From NCBI GenBank assembly GCA_050998755.1, contig JBPCPW010000095.1:1-64000 (forward strand): a DNA stretch of 64,000 nucleotides, given 5' to 3'. Shown here piece by piece: positions 28,791 through 37,333 of the stretch. Source of the stretch: JAXDLW01 sp050998755 (lineage in GTDB: Bacteria > Chloroflexota > Dormibacteria > DASZGP01). Each line of letters starts with the position of its first letter. Positions within the stretch are counted from its first letter, which is position 1. Under the pieces are notes generated by a model. The model had not been told where the DNA came from. It did no database searches and worked only from the letters and a program-made list of their open reading frames with translations. Made by a program: the position numbers and the translations under genes.

Positions 28791-29259
28791 AAGTTCCGAC
28801 CCGCACGAATGGCGTAACGAGTTGGGCGCTGTCTCGACTACACACTCGGCGAAACTGAAGTACCTGTGAAGATACAGGTTACGCGCGGCAGGACGGAAAG
28901 ACCCCGTGGAGCTTTACTGCAACTTGTCACTGGTCAGGGGCTTAGCATGTAGAGGATAGCTGGGAGACTGTGAAATTCGGGCGCTAGCTCGGGTGGAGTC
29001 AACCTTGGAATACCAGCCTTGTTAAATCTTTGATCTAACCGACACCGTGATCCGGTGGCGGGACCGTGACAGGCAGGCAGTTTGACTGGGGCGGTCGCCT
29101 CCCAAAAGGTAACGGAGGCGCCCAAAGGTTCCCTCAGCCTGGATGGAAATCAGGCTTTTGAGTGCAATGGCATAAGGGAGCTTAACTGTGAGACAAACAG
29201 GTCGAGCAGGTGCGAAAGCAGGGCATAGTGATCCGACGACTCGGTATGGAACGGTCGTC

Positions 29260-29296
<37 letters not shown>

Positions 29297-29312
29297 TATC
29301 TTGCCCAAGAGT

Positions 29313-29571
29313 CAATTAGTGGCTCCTCGCCCGAGCGATCGGGCGATGATACAGTGGCTCATATCGGTGAAGCCCGCCGGCAGCTCAAACTGCCAGGGTA
29401 ATACCGAGGGAAGTCAGCTCCATTTGAGCTTGACCCCGTAACGACTTCTCGCAACCGCGAGAGATGGAGGTCGCTACCTCGTGAGAGCTAAATCTATGAC
29501 CTCCATAAAACGCCACCATCTCACCGAGATGAAGGTATAGTCTGCGCTCCGAGAAATCGGAGACATTAGCG
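29313..29571 (+). ncRNA. Group I intron 3 at 23S position 2473, no ORF
   Basis: The exon ends CAAGAGT; the guide GCTCCT at about 29322-29327 pairs with U-G at the splice site and one mismatch. The core has GGTAATACCGAGGGAAGTC, TTGACCCCGTAACGACT, and GGTATAGTCTGC near the 3' end, closely matching intron 2 over the same elements and sharing ATATCGGTG upstream. The last G is 29571 and exon TCACATCGACGG follows. At 259 nt it is ORF-free. Confidence 0.86.
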
Positions 29572-29585
29572 TCACATCGACGGCA

Positions 29586-29624
<39 letters not shown>

Positions 29625-29634
29625 GTGTAGTCGC

Positions 29635-29668
<34 letters not shown>

Positions 29669-29702
29669 TACGCGAGCTGGGTTTAGAACGTCGTGAGACA
29701 GT

Positions 29703-30398
29703 GGAATTGAACGCGCTGTCTATAAATCTGGCTATATGCTGGAATACCCGAGTATCCCTCGCTACTATCCCGAACAGATGTTTGGTATAGTGACAATGTG
29801 GAGGGTGCGGGCAATCAGCAGGAAAGGCTGGATAGCTACATGGCTGGGTTCGTTGATGGCGAGGGTTGCTTCGCCATCTCGGTCCAGCGCAACATTTCCT
29901 GTCGGACCGGTATTCAACTTGTACCCGAGTTCCATGTCAGCCAGAACGGCGATCGAGCAGAAGTGCTCGGTCTCCTTCAAGAACGGCTGGGGTGCGGGTA
30001 CATACGGAGTAACGGGCGGAAAGATCGAGCACTGGTATTCGTGGTGCGGAGACGAGAGGATCTCCTCGAGAGGGTAATTCCCTTCTTTGAGGCGAACCCC
30101 CTCCTGTCCTCCAAGCACAGGGAATTCCAGACGTTCGCGGTCATCGTGAGAGCGATGGCAGTGGGCCGGCATCTCGCAGATGCGGGCTTTCGTGAACTCC
30201 TAACTGCGGCCCTCCTGATGAATGGGGGCGGCCGCTTCCGACAGAAGCAATGGTTAGAGATCAGCTATCCAGAATCCTCAGAGACTACATGCCGGACAGG
30301 AGAGATCCTGAAGATATAGTCCGAGCTGCATGGCGACATGCAGAGCTAGGCAGAAATGCCCTGGCCCCGACCCATGACGGGTCGTGGTAACAAAACTG
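29703..30398 (+). ncRNA. Group I intron 4 at 23S position 2604, with LAGLIDADG ORF
   Basis: The exon GACAGT pairs perfectly with guide GCTGTC at 29715-29720, ending in U-G. The core has CAATCAGCAGGAAAGGCT, AATCCTCAGAGACTA and GATATAGTCCGA, nearly identical to intron 1, and both share CTGGC(C/T)ATATGCTGGAATA. The P6 arm GGATAGCT/AGCTATCC holds the ORF. The terminal G is 30398, then exon TCGGTCCCTATC. Length is 696 nt. Confidence 0.88.
29798..30319 (+). CDS. LAGLIDADG homing endonuclease in intron 4
   Basis: A 173-residue single-motif LAGLIDADG protein with YMAGFVDGEGC at residues 14-24. The pattern DRAEVLGLLQERLGCGYIR and SSKHREFQTFAV matches the intron 2 ORF. GTG 29798 begins inside the ribozyme core (P3-P4 region) and the stop codon is part of the ATATAG of P7, so coding and ribozyme sequence overlap. 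An internal ATG at 29840 would start just before the catalytic motif. Confidence 0.82.
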   Translation: MEGAGNQQERLDSYMAGFVDGEGCFAISVQRNISCRTGIQLVPEFHVSQNGDRAEVLGLLQERLGCGYIRSNGRKDRALVFVVRRREDLLERVIPFFEANPLLSSKHREFQTFAVIVRAMAVGRHLADAGFRELLTAALLMNGGGRFRQKQWLEISYPESSETTCRTGEILKI

Positions 30399-30830
30399 TC
30401 GGTCCCTATCCGCCGTGCGCGTAAGAGTCTTGAGAGGAGTTGACCTCAGTACGAGAGGACCGGGTTGAACGAACCTCTAGTGGACCGGTTGTTCCGCCAG
30501 GAGCACCGCCGGGTAGCCATGTTCGGATGGGATAAGCGCTGAAAGCATCTAAGTGCGAAGCCCACCTCAAGATAAGGACTCTCACCGGGTTAACCGGGTA
30601 AGGCCCCAGCGAGACCAGCTGGTTGATAGGCCGGAGGTGTAAGAGGAGCGATCCTTTGAGCTGACCGGTACTAATAGGCCGAGGGCTTGACCATTTACCT
30701 ATCCCACTTCACAGCGCAATTAGACATTCATGTCGACCAGCACACAACTGCTAGGGCCGGCTGGAGTTCTTCGCATTCGCGTGCTTTCCTCCGGGAGATC
30801 GGGGGGCACAAATTAATACGGCTCAGAGAA

Positions 30831-30951
30831 GTACTGGGTGACCATAGCGGTGGGGAAACACCTGTTCCCATTCCGAACACAGCAGTTAAGCCCACCAGCG
30901 CCGATGGTACTGCAAGGTTTCCTTGTGGGAGAGTAGGTCGTTGCCCAGTAC
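30831..30951 (+). rRNA. rrf: 5S ribosomal RNA
   Basis: The termini GTACTGGG (30831-30838) and CCCAGTAC (30944-30951) pair, and the internal CATTCCGAACACAGCAGTTAAG core is typical of 5S. Length is 121 nt. It lies about 140 nt after 23S; the gap holds the 3' strands of the 23S processing stem. Confidence 0.95.
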
Positions 30952-31005
30952 TTTTCTTTACCATCTGCTCCGTCCCAGGGGACGGCTTTGAACACCATTA
31001 GTTGA

Positions 31006-31029
31006 TTGCCGCGGTCGCTAGCGCGGCAA
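31006..31029. repeat. Inverted repeat upstream of the CpaE-like gene
   Basis: TTGCCGCG (31006-31013) and CGCGGCAA (31022-31029) are a perfect 8-bp inverted repeat with an 8-nt loop. It ends 4 nt before the AGGAGG of the next gene. No T-run follows, so it is more likely an operator or 5' leader hairpin than a terminator. Confidence 0.5.
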
Positions 31030-31044
31030 GTCAGGAGGCGCCGG

Positions 31045-32229
31045 TTGGCTGACACCAAGAGACTTCTCGTAGTCGCCAACTCCGAGACGTTCCTGAGAAT
31101 GCTGCGCTTCTACTTCACCAAGGCGGGTTACGACGTCCAGACGGTGTCCGACGGCGACAAGGCCTTGCGATTCGTCACGGCCGAGATGCCCGACGCCCTG
31201 ATCACCGACGAGTCGCTGCCCGGGATGGACGGCCTGCAGTTGGTGAGGCAGTTGCGTGCCAGTCCAGTCACCTCCAAACTTCCCGTGCTGATGCTCGTTG
31301 CCGGTGGCGGCGACAGCCGCGTGCAGGCGGCGATCGGTGCCGGCGCCACCGAGGCCATTCGCCGCGACGCGCGGATCCAGGACATCGGCGAAAGGGTCGC
31401 ATCGCTGGTTGCCGCCAGCGCTGCCTCGGCGCCGCCGCTGGGCACCATCGAAGATTCCGACGCGGCCCCTGTGCGCCAGGCGCACACCGTGACTCTCCTC
31501 AGTGCTCGCGGGGGCAGCGGAAAGAGCCTGCTATCGACCAACCTCGGAGTGGCACTGGCGCAGCGCCCGGGCGAGACCACCGTTCTGCTCGACCTCAACC
31601 TCGAGTTCGGCGCGACGGCGATGATGCTCGACCTCCGGCCGGTGTACACCCTTCGCGACATCGCTGACGCCGTGATGAACGATGTCTCGGACACCGAGTT
31701 CGACGGCATGCTGCTGCGGCACTCCAGTGGCCTTCGGGTGGTGCCCGCCGTGGCCCAGCCAGGTGATTCGGAGTTGATTCCTGACGGCGCTCTGCCCCGG
31801 ATTGTCGATCGCCTGCGCCGCCTCTACGACCATGTGGTGGTCGACGGCCGTCCGTCTTTCCGCGAGTTCATGCTCGACCTCTGGGAGAACTCGGACACCT
31901 TGCTGATCATGTGTCCCCCCGAGGTGGTCTCGGTGCTGGTCACCCGCTCGCTGCTCGAGGCCTTTGGGGTCATCAACATCAGCCCCGAAAAGGTGCTGAT
32001 TATCCTTAACAATGTGGCGCCAAAGGCGCGCCTGAACTCGTCCCAGGTGGAGCGCGGGCTGGGCAGCCCGACGTTCACGGTCCCATACGGCGGTGAGCAG
32101 CTTTACCGCAGCGTGGATGTCGGCAAGAGCTTTGTCCTGGAGGCGCCCAAGGAGCCTTTCTCGGTGGCCATCCGCAAACTGGCGGACCTGCTGGTTAGCC
32201 GCGCCAAGGACCGCGCCGGCTCGAGCTAG
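31045..32229 (+). CDS. CpaE-like receiver/ParA-MinD family ATPase
   Basis: The N-terminal about 120 residues are a receiver-like domain with Asp in LITDESLPGMDG, although the usual conserved Lys near the end of the domain is not evident. The C-terminal MinD/ParA-type ATPase has SARGGSGKS as Walker A; the signature lysine at the start of the KGGxGKT motif is Arg. This two-part layout is that of CpaE, which places pili or secretion systems at the pole. No tad/cpa genes are adjacent in the window. TTG 31045 is chosen for the AGGAGG at 31033-31038. Confidence 0.8.
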   Translation: MADTKRLLVVANSETFLRMLRFYFTKAGYDVQTVSDGDKALRFVTAEMPDALITDESLPGMDGLQLVRQLRASPVTSKLPVLMLVAGGGDSRVQAAIGAGATEAIRRDARIQDIGERVASLVAASAASAPPLGTIEDSDAAPVRQAHTVTLLSARGGSGKSLLSTNLGVALAQRPGETTVLLDLNLEFGATAMMLDLRPVYTLRDIADAVMNDVSDTEFDGMLLRHSSGLRVVPAVAQPGDSELIPDGALPRIVDRLRRLYDHVVVDGRPSFREFMLDLWENSDTLLIMCPPEVVSVLVTRSLLEAFGVINISPEKVLIILNNVAPKARLNSSQVERGLGSPTFTVPYGGEQLYRSVDVGKSFVLEAPKEPFSVAIRKLADLLVSRAKDRAGSS

Positions 32230-32299
32230 TCATCCTTGAGCACTGGCTAGTCAGTCCGTGAAACCCGCACCACCGCAAGAAGAGCGCTTGGAAAAGAGT

Positions 32300-32325
32300 G
32301 AGGCCCCGGATTTCTCCGGGGCCTC
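32300..32325 (-). terminator. Strong hairpin, terminator for minus-strand transcript
   Basis: GAGGCCCCGGA (32300-32310) and TCCGGGGCCTC (32315-32325) form a perfect 11-bp stem with a 4-nt loop. Read on the minus strand it is followed within a few bases by TCTTTTCC; on the plus strand no T-run follows. It may still halt plus-strand transcription from the CpaE-like gene. Confidence 0.65.
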
Positions 32326-32448
32326 GATTCCATCTCGGCGCTGGGTAGTGGACTGCGCCAGCCGCCTGGCGGCGGGTCCCATCTCAGGGGTGACTCCGGC
32401 CGCAGGTTCGGCGTCGACGTACGCGAGAAGCGCTCGCGCTGTGGCTGT

Positions 32449-32520
32449 CTACGCCCGCTTGTCGACCTCGCTGTCCTTCATCCCTACCCATGCGTTGCAA
32501 GCTCGTTTTCTACAATCCAT
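32449..32520 (-). CDS. Candidate 23-residue micro-ORF
   Basis: On the minus strand ATG at 32520 is preceded by GGAGGTGG (32533-32526), 5 nt away, a near-perfect ribosome binding site. The product would be MDCRKRACNAWVGMKDSEVD plus three residues. A TATGAT hexamer lies upstream and a strong terminator downstream, so the unit looks self-contained. I recognise no family, and no comparison was possible. Confidence 0.4.
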   Translation of the reverse strand: MDCRKRACNAWVGMKDSEVDKRA

Positions 32521-32580
32521 TGGCACCACCTCCGGCGGTTTCAAGGGGGCTAGGACAGCCCGATCTGATAGTTCGGCTCG

Positions 32581-32586
32581 ATCATA
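32581..32586 (-). promoter_or_regulatory. Possible -10 box (TATGAT) of the micro-ORF unit
   Basis: The minus strand reads TATGAT at 32586-32581, about 55 nt ahead of the GGAGGTGG/ATG pair. A weak TTTCAA lies 16 nt further upstream. The site sits just before the divergent glycosyltransferase gene. Confidence 0.3.
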
Positions 32587-32602
32587 GCATCGTGATCCGG
32601 CA

Positions 32603-33739
32603 TTGAAACCAGCCCGGCCGCCGGTCCTCGGCATCGACGCTTCCCGGGTTTCGATCGCCCGGGCGGGCATCGACAACTACGTGCACCACCTGCTTCCCGG
32701 CCTGGTCCGCGCGTGGCGCGGATACGGTGGCGAGGTGGTGGTGTTCAGCGCCAACCCGGACATCGCCGCGCATGTGCGCCCCACAGTCACCGTCCTGCCC
32801 GGGGGCGGGGGCGGATGGACGCAGGCCCGGCTCCCGGGGGCGGCGAGGCGTGCCCGGCTCGACGTGTACTTCAGCCCCATCCCCGTACTGCCGGTCCTGG
32901 TGCCGATGCCCTGCGCCAGCGTTGTCACGGTCCAGGACCTGCTTGAGTTCCGGGCCCGCTGGTGGTATTTCCGCCGTCTGATTGGTCTTGCGGTGAGCCG
33001 ATCCGCCGCGGTCATCTGCATCTCCCAGGCCACCGAGCAGGAGGTGGCCACAGAATTCCCGGAGGCAGCCTCCAAGCTGGTCGTGGTTCGCCTCGCGGCC
33101 GACCCCGAACTGTTCCATGAAGGTGACGCACACGAGGGTGACGGCGGCAGGGCAGTACTGAGCCGGCTGGGGGTCCACCAGCCCCCGATTCTCGCCGTGG
33201 GCACCATTCAGCCGCGAAAGAATTACGTCCGGCTGATCGAGGCCTATGCCCAGCTGACTCATGCGGAGGGCACGCCGCCGCCGTTGTTGATCGTCGGTCA
33301 GCGAGGCTGGCAGTTCGAAGAGGTGATGGCCCTACCCGCGAAACTCGGCATCGCTGAGCGGGTGATCTTCGCGGGTCACCTGGAGGACCGCGAGGTGGCA
33401 GACCTGATGCGGGGATCGCTGCTGCTGGCCGCGGTGTCTACCGGCGAGGGGTTCGGCCTACCGGTCGTGGAGGCGATGTACTCCGGCCTGCCCATCCTGG
33501 CCGCGGACATCCCGCCGTTCCGAGAGGTGGCCGGAGCCGCGGCGCTGTTCGTCAACCCACTCAGCGTGAAGGACATCGCCTCCGGGCTTGGCCACCTGGT
33601 GTCAGACCCGGCCAGGCGCCAGGCCCTGATCGATGCGGGCCGGGGCCGGCGCGGACTCTTCAGCTGGGACCACGCCGCGGGCGACATTGCGGCGGCCCTG
33701 CGGAGGGCGCTGCCCGACGCGGCCAGGAGCCACCCCTAA
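32603..33739 (+). CDS. Glycosyltransferase family 4 protein
   Basis: A 378-aa GT-B fold transferase. The N-terminal half opens with GIDASRVSIARAGIDNYVHH, the acceptor domain pattern. The C-terminal half has AVGTIQPRKNYVRLIEAY and the nucleotide-sugar motif EGFGLPVVEAM with both glutamates. Family members of this kind use UDP- or GDP-sugars for polysaccharide or lipid glycosylation; the substrate cannot be deduced. TTG 32603 is the earliest sensible start; no strong ribosome binding site is visible. Confidence 0.88.
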   Translation: MKPARPPVLGIDASRVSIARAGIDNYVHHLLPGLVRAWRGYGGEVVVFSANPDIAAHVRPTVTVLPGGGGGWTQARLPGAARRARLDVYFSPIPVLPVLVPMPCASVVTVQDLLEFRARWWYFRRLIGLAVSRSAAVICISQATEQEVATEFPEAASKLVVVRLAADPELFHEGDAHEGDGGRAVLSRLGVHQPPILAVGTIQPRKNYVRLIEAYAQLTHAEGTPPPLLIVGQRGWQFEEVMALPAKLGIAERVIFAGHLEDREVADLMRGSLLLAAVSTGEGFGLPVVEAMYSGLPILAADIPPFREVAGAAALFVNPLSVKDIASGLGHLVSDPARRQALIDAGRGRRGLFSWDHAAGDIAAALRRALPDAARSHP

Positions 33740-33857
33740 CAGGGGTCTAACATCGCCGGGCTAACGTCGGCAGGGCGGCGAGATCCGATTCCATCTGCCC
33801 GGGGCAGGGGTGTCGGCGGCACACTGATGGATACGTATCACCACAGACAGGGAGTCA

Positions 33858-35174
33858 ATGCCACCTAAAGCAGTCCCGGGCGATGATTCGCCCCAGTTGA
33901 ACCCGCCGCTACCGGCCCCCCCTTCCGACGCTCCCCGTGCCGACGCGCCGCTTGCCGACGCGCCGCCTGGGGCATCGGATCCGGCCGCTGCCGCGCCGGT
34001 AGCTTCCTGGCAGCCTCCCGCCTACTCTCCGCCCCCGGCCCGCTCCAGCGCTGTACCGCTTGGCGTCCTGGTCTTCATGCTGGTGATCTCGCTGATCGCC
34101 GGCGGCGCGGGCGGGTACATCGCCGGGTCGCGCGCGCCCCGCCTGGTCAGCGGGCTGGCCGCGCCCACCACCTCTGGAGCTGATGCCTCGGGACCGGTGA
34201 CCACCGACGAGAGCGTGGCCATGGTCGCGGCGGCGAAGCGGGTGGACCCCGCCGTCGTCACCATCACCGCCACCGGGGGCACGCAGTCGCCGCTCGCCGC
34301 CCAGGGCTCACCCGCGCCGCAGTCAACGGCGCTGGGCACTGGGATCATCTTCGACAGCGACGGGCACATCCTGACCAACGACCACGTGATTGCCGGGAGC
34401 ACGCAGTTCACGGTGCTGTTCGCGACCGCCAAGCACCCGGTGACCGCGCGTCTGCTGGGCCACGACGCGCTCAACGACCTGGCAGTCCTCAAGGTGGACG
34501 GCCAGGTGCCGGGAATAGCCCAGTTCGGGGCTTCCCGGGATCTGCAGCCAGGGCAACGGGTGTTGGCCATCGGGAGCGCTCTCGGCGACTTCAAGAACAC
34601 CGTCACCTCCGGCATCATCTCGGCCCTCCATCGCACCCTCGCGGGCCAGTCGGAGATGGACGACATGATCCAGACGGACGCCGCCATCAACCACGGCAAC
34701 AGTGGCGGCCCACTGATCAACCTGGCCGGGCAGGTGGTGGGAATCAATACCGCGATCGCCGCCCGCGATCCCAACAGCGGCGACATATCCCAGGGCATAG
34801 GCTTCGCCATCCCCAGCGACCGCGCGCGCGACGTTGCGCAACAGCTGTTGCTCCATGGGTCCCTGTCGCACCCCTACCTGGGTATCACCTACCAGGGCAT
34901 CGATTCCCAGTTGCAGGCCGCCAACTCGCTCCCCGTGGACCATGGCGCGCTGGTATCTGGGATTAAGGCCGGCTCGCCGTCGGACCAGGGCGGCATCAAG
35001 AAGGGTGACATCATCACCGCCATCGACGGCCAGGACATCGACCAGGACAACACGCTGTTCGCGGTGCTCTCGAAGCACAAGGTCGGCGACAAGGTCAAAC
35101 TCTCGATCCTTCGCAACGGCAGCAAGCAGTCGGCCGAGGTCACGCTGGGACAACGGCCCGAGAACCTGCACTAG
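33858..35174 (+). CDS. HtrA/DegP-like serine protease, membrane-anchored
   Basis: Residues 1-65 are Pro/Ala-rich and cytoplasmic, with one membrane helix at about 68-92, then a trypsin-like protease and one PDZ domain. The catalytic triad is His176 (LTNDHVI), Asp207 (LNDLAVLKV) and Ser282 (GNSGGPL). The PDZ begins around YLGITYQGI. This is the layout of extracytoplasmic stress proteases. A response regulator and sensor kinase follow within 13 nt, so this may be a coupled envelope-stress operon. A GATACGTATC palindrome (33830-33839) lies shortly upstream of the ATG. Confidence 0.93.
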   Translation: MPPKAVPGDDSPQLNPPLPAPPSDAPRADAPLADAPPGASDPAAAAPVASWQPPAYSPPPARSSAVPLGVLVFMLVISLIAGGAGGYIAGSRAPRLVSGLAAPTTSGADASGPVTTDESVAMVAAAKRVDPAVVTITATGGTQSPLAAQGSPAPQSTALGTGIIFDSDGHILTNDHVIAGSTQFTVLFATAKHPVTARLLGHDALNDLAVLKVDGQVPGIAQFGASRDLQPGQRVLAIGSALGDFKNTVTSGIISALHRTLAGQSEMDDMIQTDAAINHGNSGGPLINLAGQVVGINTAIAARDPNSGDISQGIGFAIPSDRARDVAQQLLLHGSLSHPYLGITYQGIDSQLQAANSLPVDHGALVSGIKAGSPSDQGGIKKGDIITAIDGQDIDQDNTLFAVLSKHKVGDKVKLSILRNGSKQSAEVTLGQRPENLH

Positions 35175-35186
35175 GCGTTCAGACGG

Positions 35187-35861
35187 ATGCGGCTGCTGAT
35201 AGTCGAGGACGAGCGAAAACTGGCCAACCTGGTCCAGGAGATGCTCCAGGACGAGAACCACACCGTCGACGTCTCATTTGACGGCGAGGATGCGCTGCAG
35301 TTCGCCGCCACCGGGGAGTACGACGTGATCATCCTCGACCTGATGCTCCCGGGCGTTCCCGGCCTCGAGGTCTGCCGTCGGATCCGTGCCGGCGGGGACA
35401 AGACCCCCATCCTCATGCTCACGGCTCGAACCTCGATCGAGGACCGCGTGGTGGGGCTGGATGCAGGTGCGGACGACTACCTCACCAAACCCTTTGCCTT
35501 TGCCGAGCTGTTGGCACGGGTGAGGGCGCTGGGGCGGCGCGAGGCCCCCGGTGGCGTCGGCAACCGCATGACGGTGGGCGAGATCAGCCTGGACCTGAAG
35601 ACGCGGGAGGTCTGGCGCGGCAAGGACCTGGTCGAATTGACGCCTAAGGAATTCGCGCTCCTGGAGTACTTCATGCGACACCCCAACCAGGTGCTCAGCG
35701 GCCAGCAGATCGCAGACCACGTCTGGAGCTATGAGTTCGACGGCCTGACCAACCGGGTGGCGGTTTACGTTTCCTATCTTCGCCGCAAGCTGGGCGACGG
35801 CTCGGGGCATAACCCGATCCAGACCGTGCACGGCGTCGGGTACCGCCTGGTCAACGTCTGA
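35187..35861 (+). CDS. OmpR/PhoB-family response regulator
   Basis: The receiver domain holds Asp51 (IILDLMLPG), Thr79 and Lys101 (YLTKPF). The C-terminal winged helix shows the typical LTPKEFALLEYFMRHPNQVL and YLRRKLG elements. Length is 224 aa. It is followed after 3 nt by its likely cognate kinase and preceded by the HtrA-like protease. Confidence 0.95.
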   Translation: MRLLIVEDERKLANLVQEMLQDENHTVDVSFDGEDALQFAATGEYDVIILDLMLPGVPGLEVCRRIRAGGDKTPILMLTARTSIEDRVVGLDAGADDYLTKPFAFAELLARVRALGRREAPGGVGNRMTVGEISLDLKTREVWRGKDLVELTPKEFALLEYFMRHPNQVLSGQQIADHVWSYEFDGLTNRVAVYVSYLRRKLGDGSGHNPIQTVHGVGYRLVNV

Positions 35862-35864
35862 CAG

Positions 35865-37145
35865 ATGCGCCAGCGCGGGCTGTTCGATCGCGCCCGGCTC
35901 CGCCTCGCGGGCTGGTATGTCGTCTTCCTGGGGCTCATCCTCCTGGTCCTTGACGTGGGGGTTTTCCTGATCATGGGCAGCGCCCTCGAGTCGCGCGTTG
36001 ACGACGACCTGCAGCGCAAGGCCGGCCAGGCGTCCTCGGCGATCGTCTATGTCGCGGGCGCCAGCGGCATAGACCGCAACGACCTGGCCTCGGACCCCAG
36101 CTGGAACGACGTCTCCCTCTACGCCACCACCGCCAGCGGCTCAGCGCTCACCGGCAGTGCGCCATATGCCTCGGTCCTTCCGGACCGCAGGGCGCTGGGT
36201 GAGGGCCTGGCCGGCCGCGCCGGCTTCACCACGGTGATCCGGTCGGGGGAGCCCTTCATCGTCTACACGCGGCCGGTGTACCGGACTCGGGTGGCGGGGT
36301 CGGCAAGCATCGGGGCGGTGGTCCAGGTGGCCCGCTCGGCGCGCACCCTGGTCGATGCCAGCACCAGCCTTGTCTCACTGCTGCTCGGCGCGACGCTGGT
36401 CGCACTGGTCCTGGCATTTGTCGCCGGGCTCTGGCTGGCGGACAAGGCCCTGGAGCCCATCCGCGTCAACCTGCTCAACCAGAAGGACTTTGTGTCCGAT
36501 GCCTCTCATGAGCTGCGCACCCCGATCACCGTCATCCGCGCGGCGGCGGAATCGATCCTGCGCCCCAAGGAGAGTGCCTCGCCGAGACTGCAGCGGCTGG
36601 CGCAGGACATCGTCAGCGAGACCGTCCAGCTGGCGAAGATGGTCGAGAACCTCTCCACGCTGGCGCAGGCCGACTCGCGCGTCAGGCTGCGCCGCGACCC
36701 TATCGAGGTCGCCGCGCTGCTCAGTGAGGTCGCGGCGTCGGGCAACCTGCTGGCCGCGGCGCGCGGCGCGGAACTCGAGGTCGAGCTTGATGCCGATGGG
36801 GTGGTGCGGGGAGACGATGTCCGTCTCCGGCAGTTGGTGGCGATCCTGGTGGACAACGCCACGCGCTTCTCGCCCCCGGGAGAGCCCGTCCTCCTGCACG
36901 CGATAACCGCCGAAGGGCGTCTCCGCATAACGGTCTCCGACAGCGGGCCGGGAATTGCCGAGGCCGAGCTGCCACGGATTTTCAACCGCTTCTACCGCGG
37001 CGCGGACCAGCGCCAGAACGAGGGCAGCGGCCTCGGGCTGGCGATCGCCCGCTGGATCGTCCAGGAGCACTCCGGCACCATCGCTGTGCGTAGCCAGGTG
37101 GGGGCTGGGACGGAGTTCACCGTGGACCTGCCCCTGGCGCCGTAG
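35865..37145 (+). CDS. Sensor histidine kinase
   Basis: A 426-aa kinase with a membrane helix at about 15-37, an extracytoplasmic domain of about 130 residues, and a second helix at about 168-190. The HisKA motif DASHELRTPI has the phosphoacceptor at His215. The HATPase shows LVDNATRFSPPGEP, DSGPGIAE and GSGLGLAIARWI. It overlaps no gene but follows its regulator by 3 nt. Confidence 0.95.
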   Translation: MRQRGLFDRARLRLAGWYVVFLGLILLVLDVGVFLIMGSALESRVDDDLQRKAGQASSAIVYVAGASGIDRNDLASDPSWNDVSLYATTASGSALTGSAPYASVLPDRRALGEGLAGRAGFTTVIRSGEPFIVYTRPVYRTRVAGSASIGAVVQVARSARTLVDASTSLVSLLLGATLVALVLAFVAGLWLADKALEPIRVNLLNQKDFVSDASHELRTPITVIRAAAESILRPKESASPRLQRLAQDIVSETVQLAKMVENLSTLAQADSRVRLRRDPIEVAALLSEVAASGNLLAAARGAELEVELDADGVVRGDDVRLRQLVAILVDNATRFSPPGEPVLLHAITAEGRLRITVSDSGPGIAEAELPRIFNRFYRGADQRQNEGSGLGLAIARWIVQEHSGTIAVRSQVGAGTEFTVDLPLAP

Positions 37146-37163
37146 TCGGCCGGCGGCGCAGGG

Positions 37164-37169
37164 TAAAAT
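37164..37169 (+). promoter_or_regulatory. -10 box (TAAAAT) of tRNA-Leu
   Basis: TAAAAT ends 10 nt before the first base of the tRNA. No clear -35 is found. Confidence 0.5.
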
Positions 37170-37179
37170 CGGGCCTCCC

Positions 37180-37266
37180 GCCGAGGTGGTGAAATAGGTA
37201 GACACGCCAGCTTGAGGGGCTGGTGGCCGCAAGGCCGTATGGGTTCAAGTCCCTTCCTCGGCACCA
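37180..37266 (+). tRNA. tRNA-Leu (GAG)
   Basis: The acceptor GCCGAGG pairs with CCTCGGC; the anticodon loop is TTGAGGG with anticodon GAG; a long variable arm (class II) and T loop GGTTCAAGTCC follow. CCA is encoded (37264-37266). It reads CUC and CUU codons. Confidence 0.96.
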
Positions 37267-37333
37267 ATTAACCCTTGCCATCGAATTCAACCCGCCTCGG
37301 CCGGGCCCGGGCGGCCCCGCCCAGGAGGTAGCC

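Noticed and set aside
30952..31005. Terminator after 5S rRNA
   Set aside because: A CTTTTCTTT stretch follows 5S but without a convincing preceding hairpin other than the 5S terminal stem itself; left unassigned.
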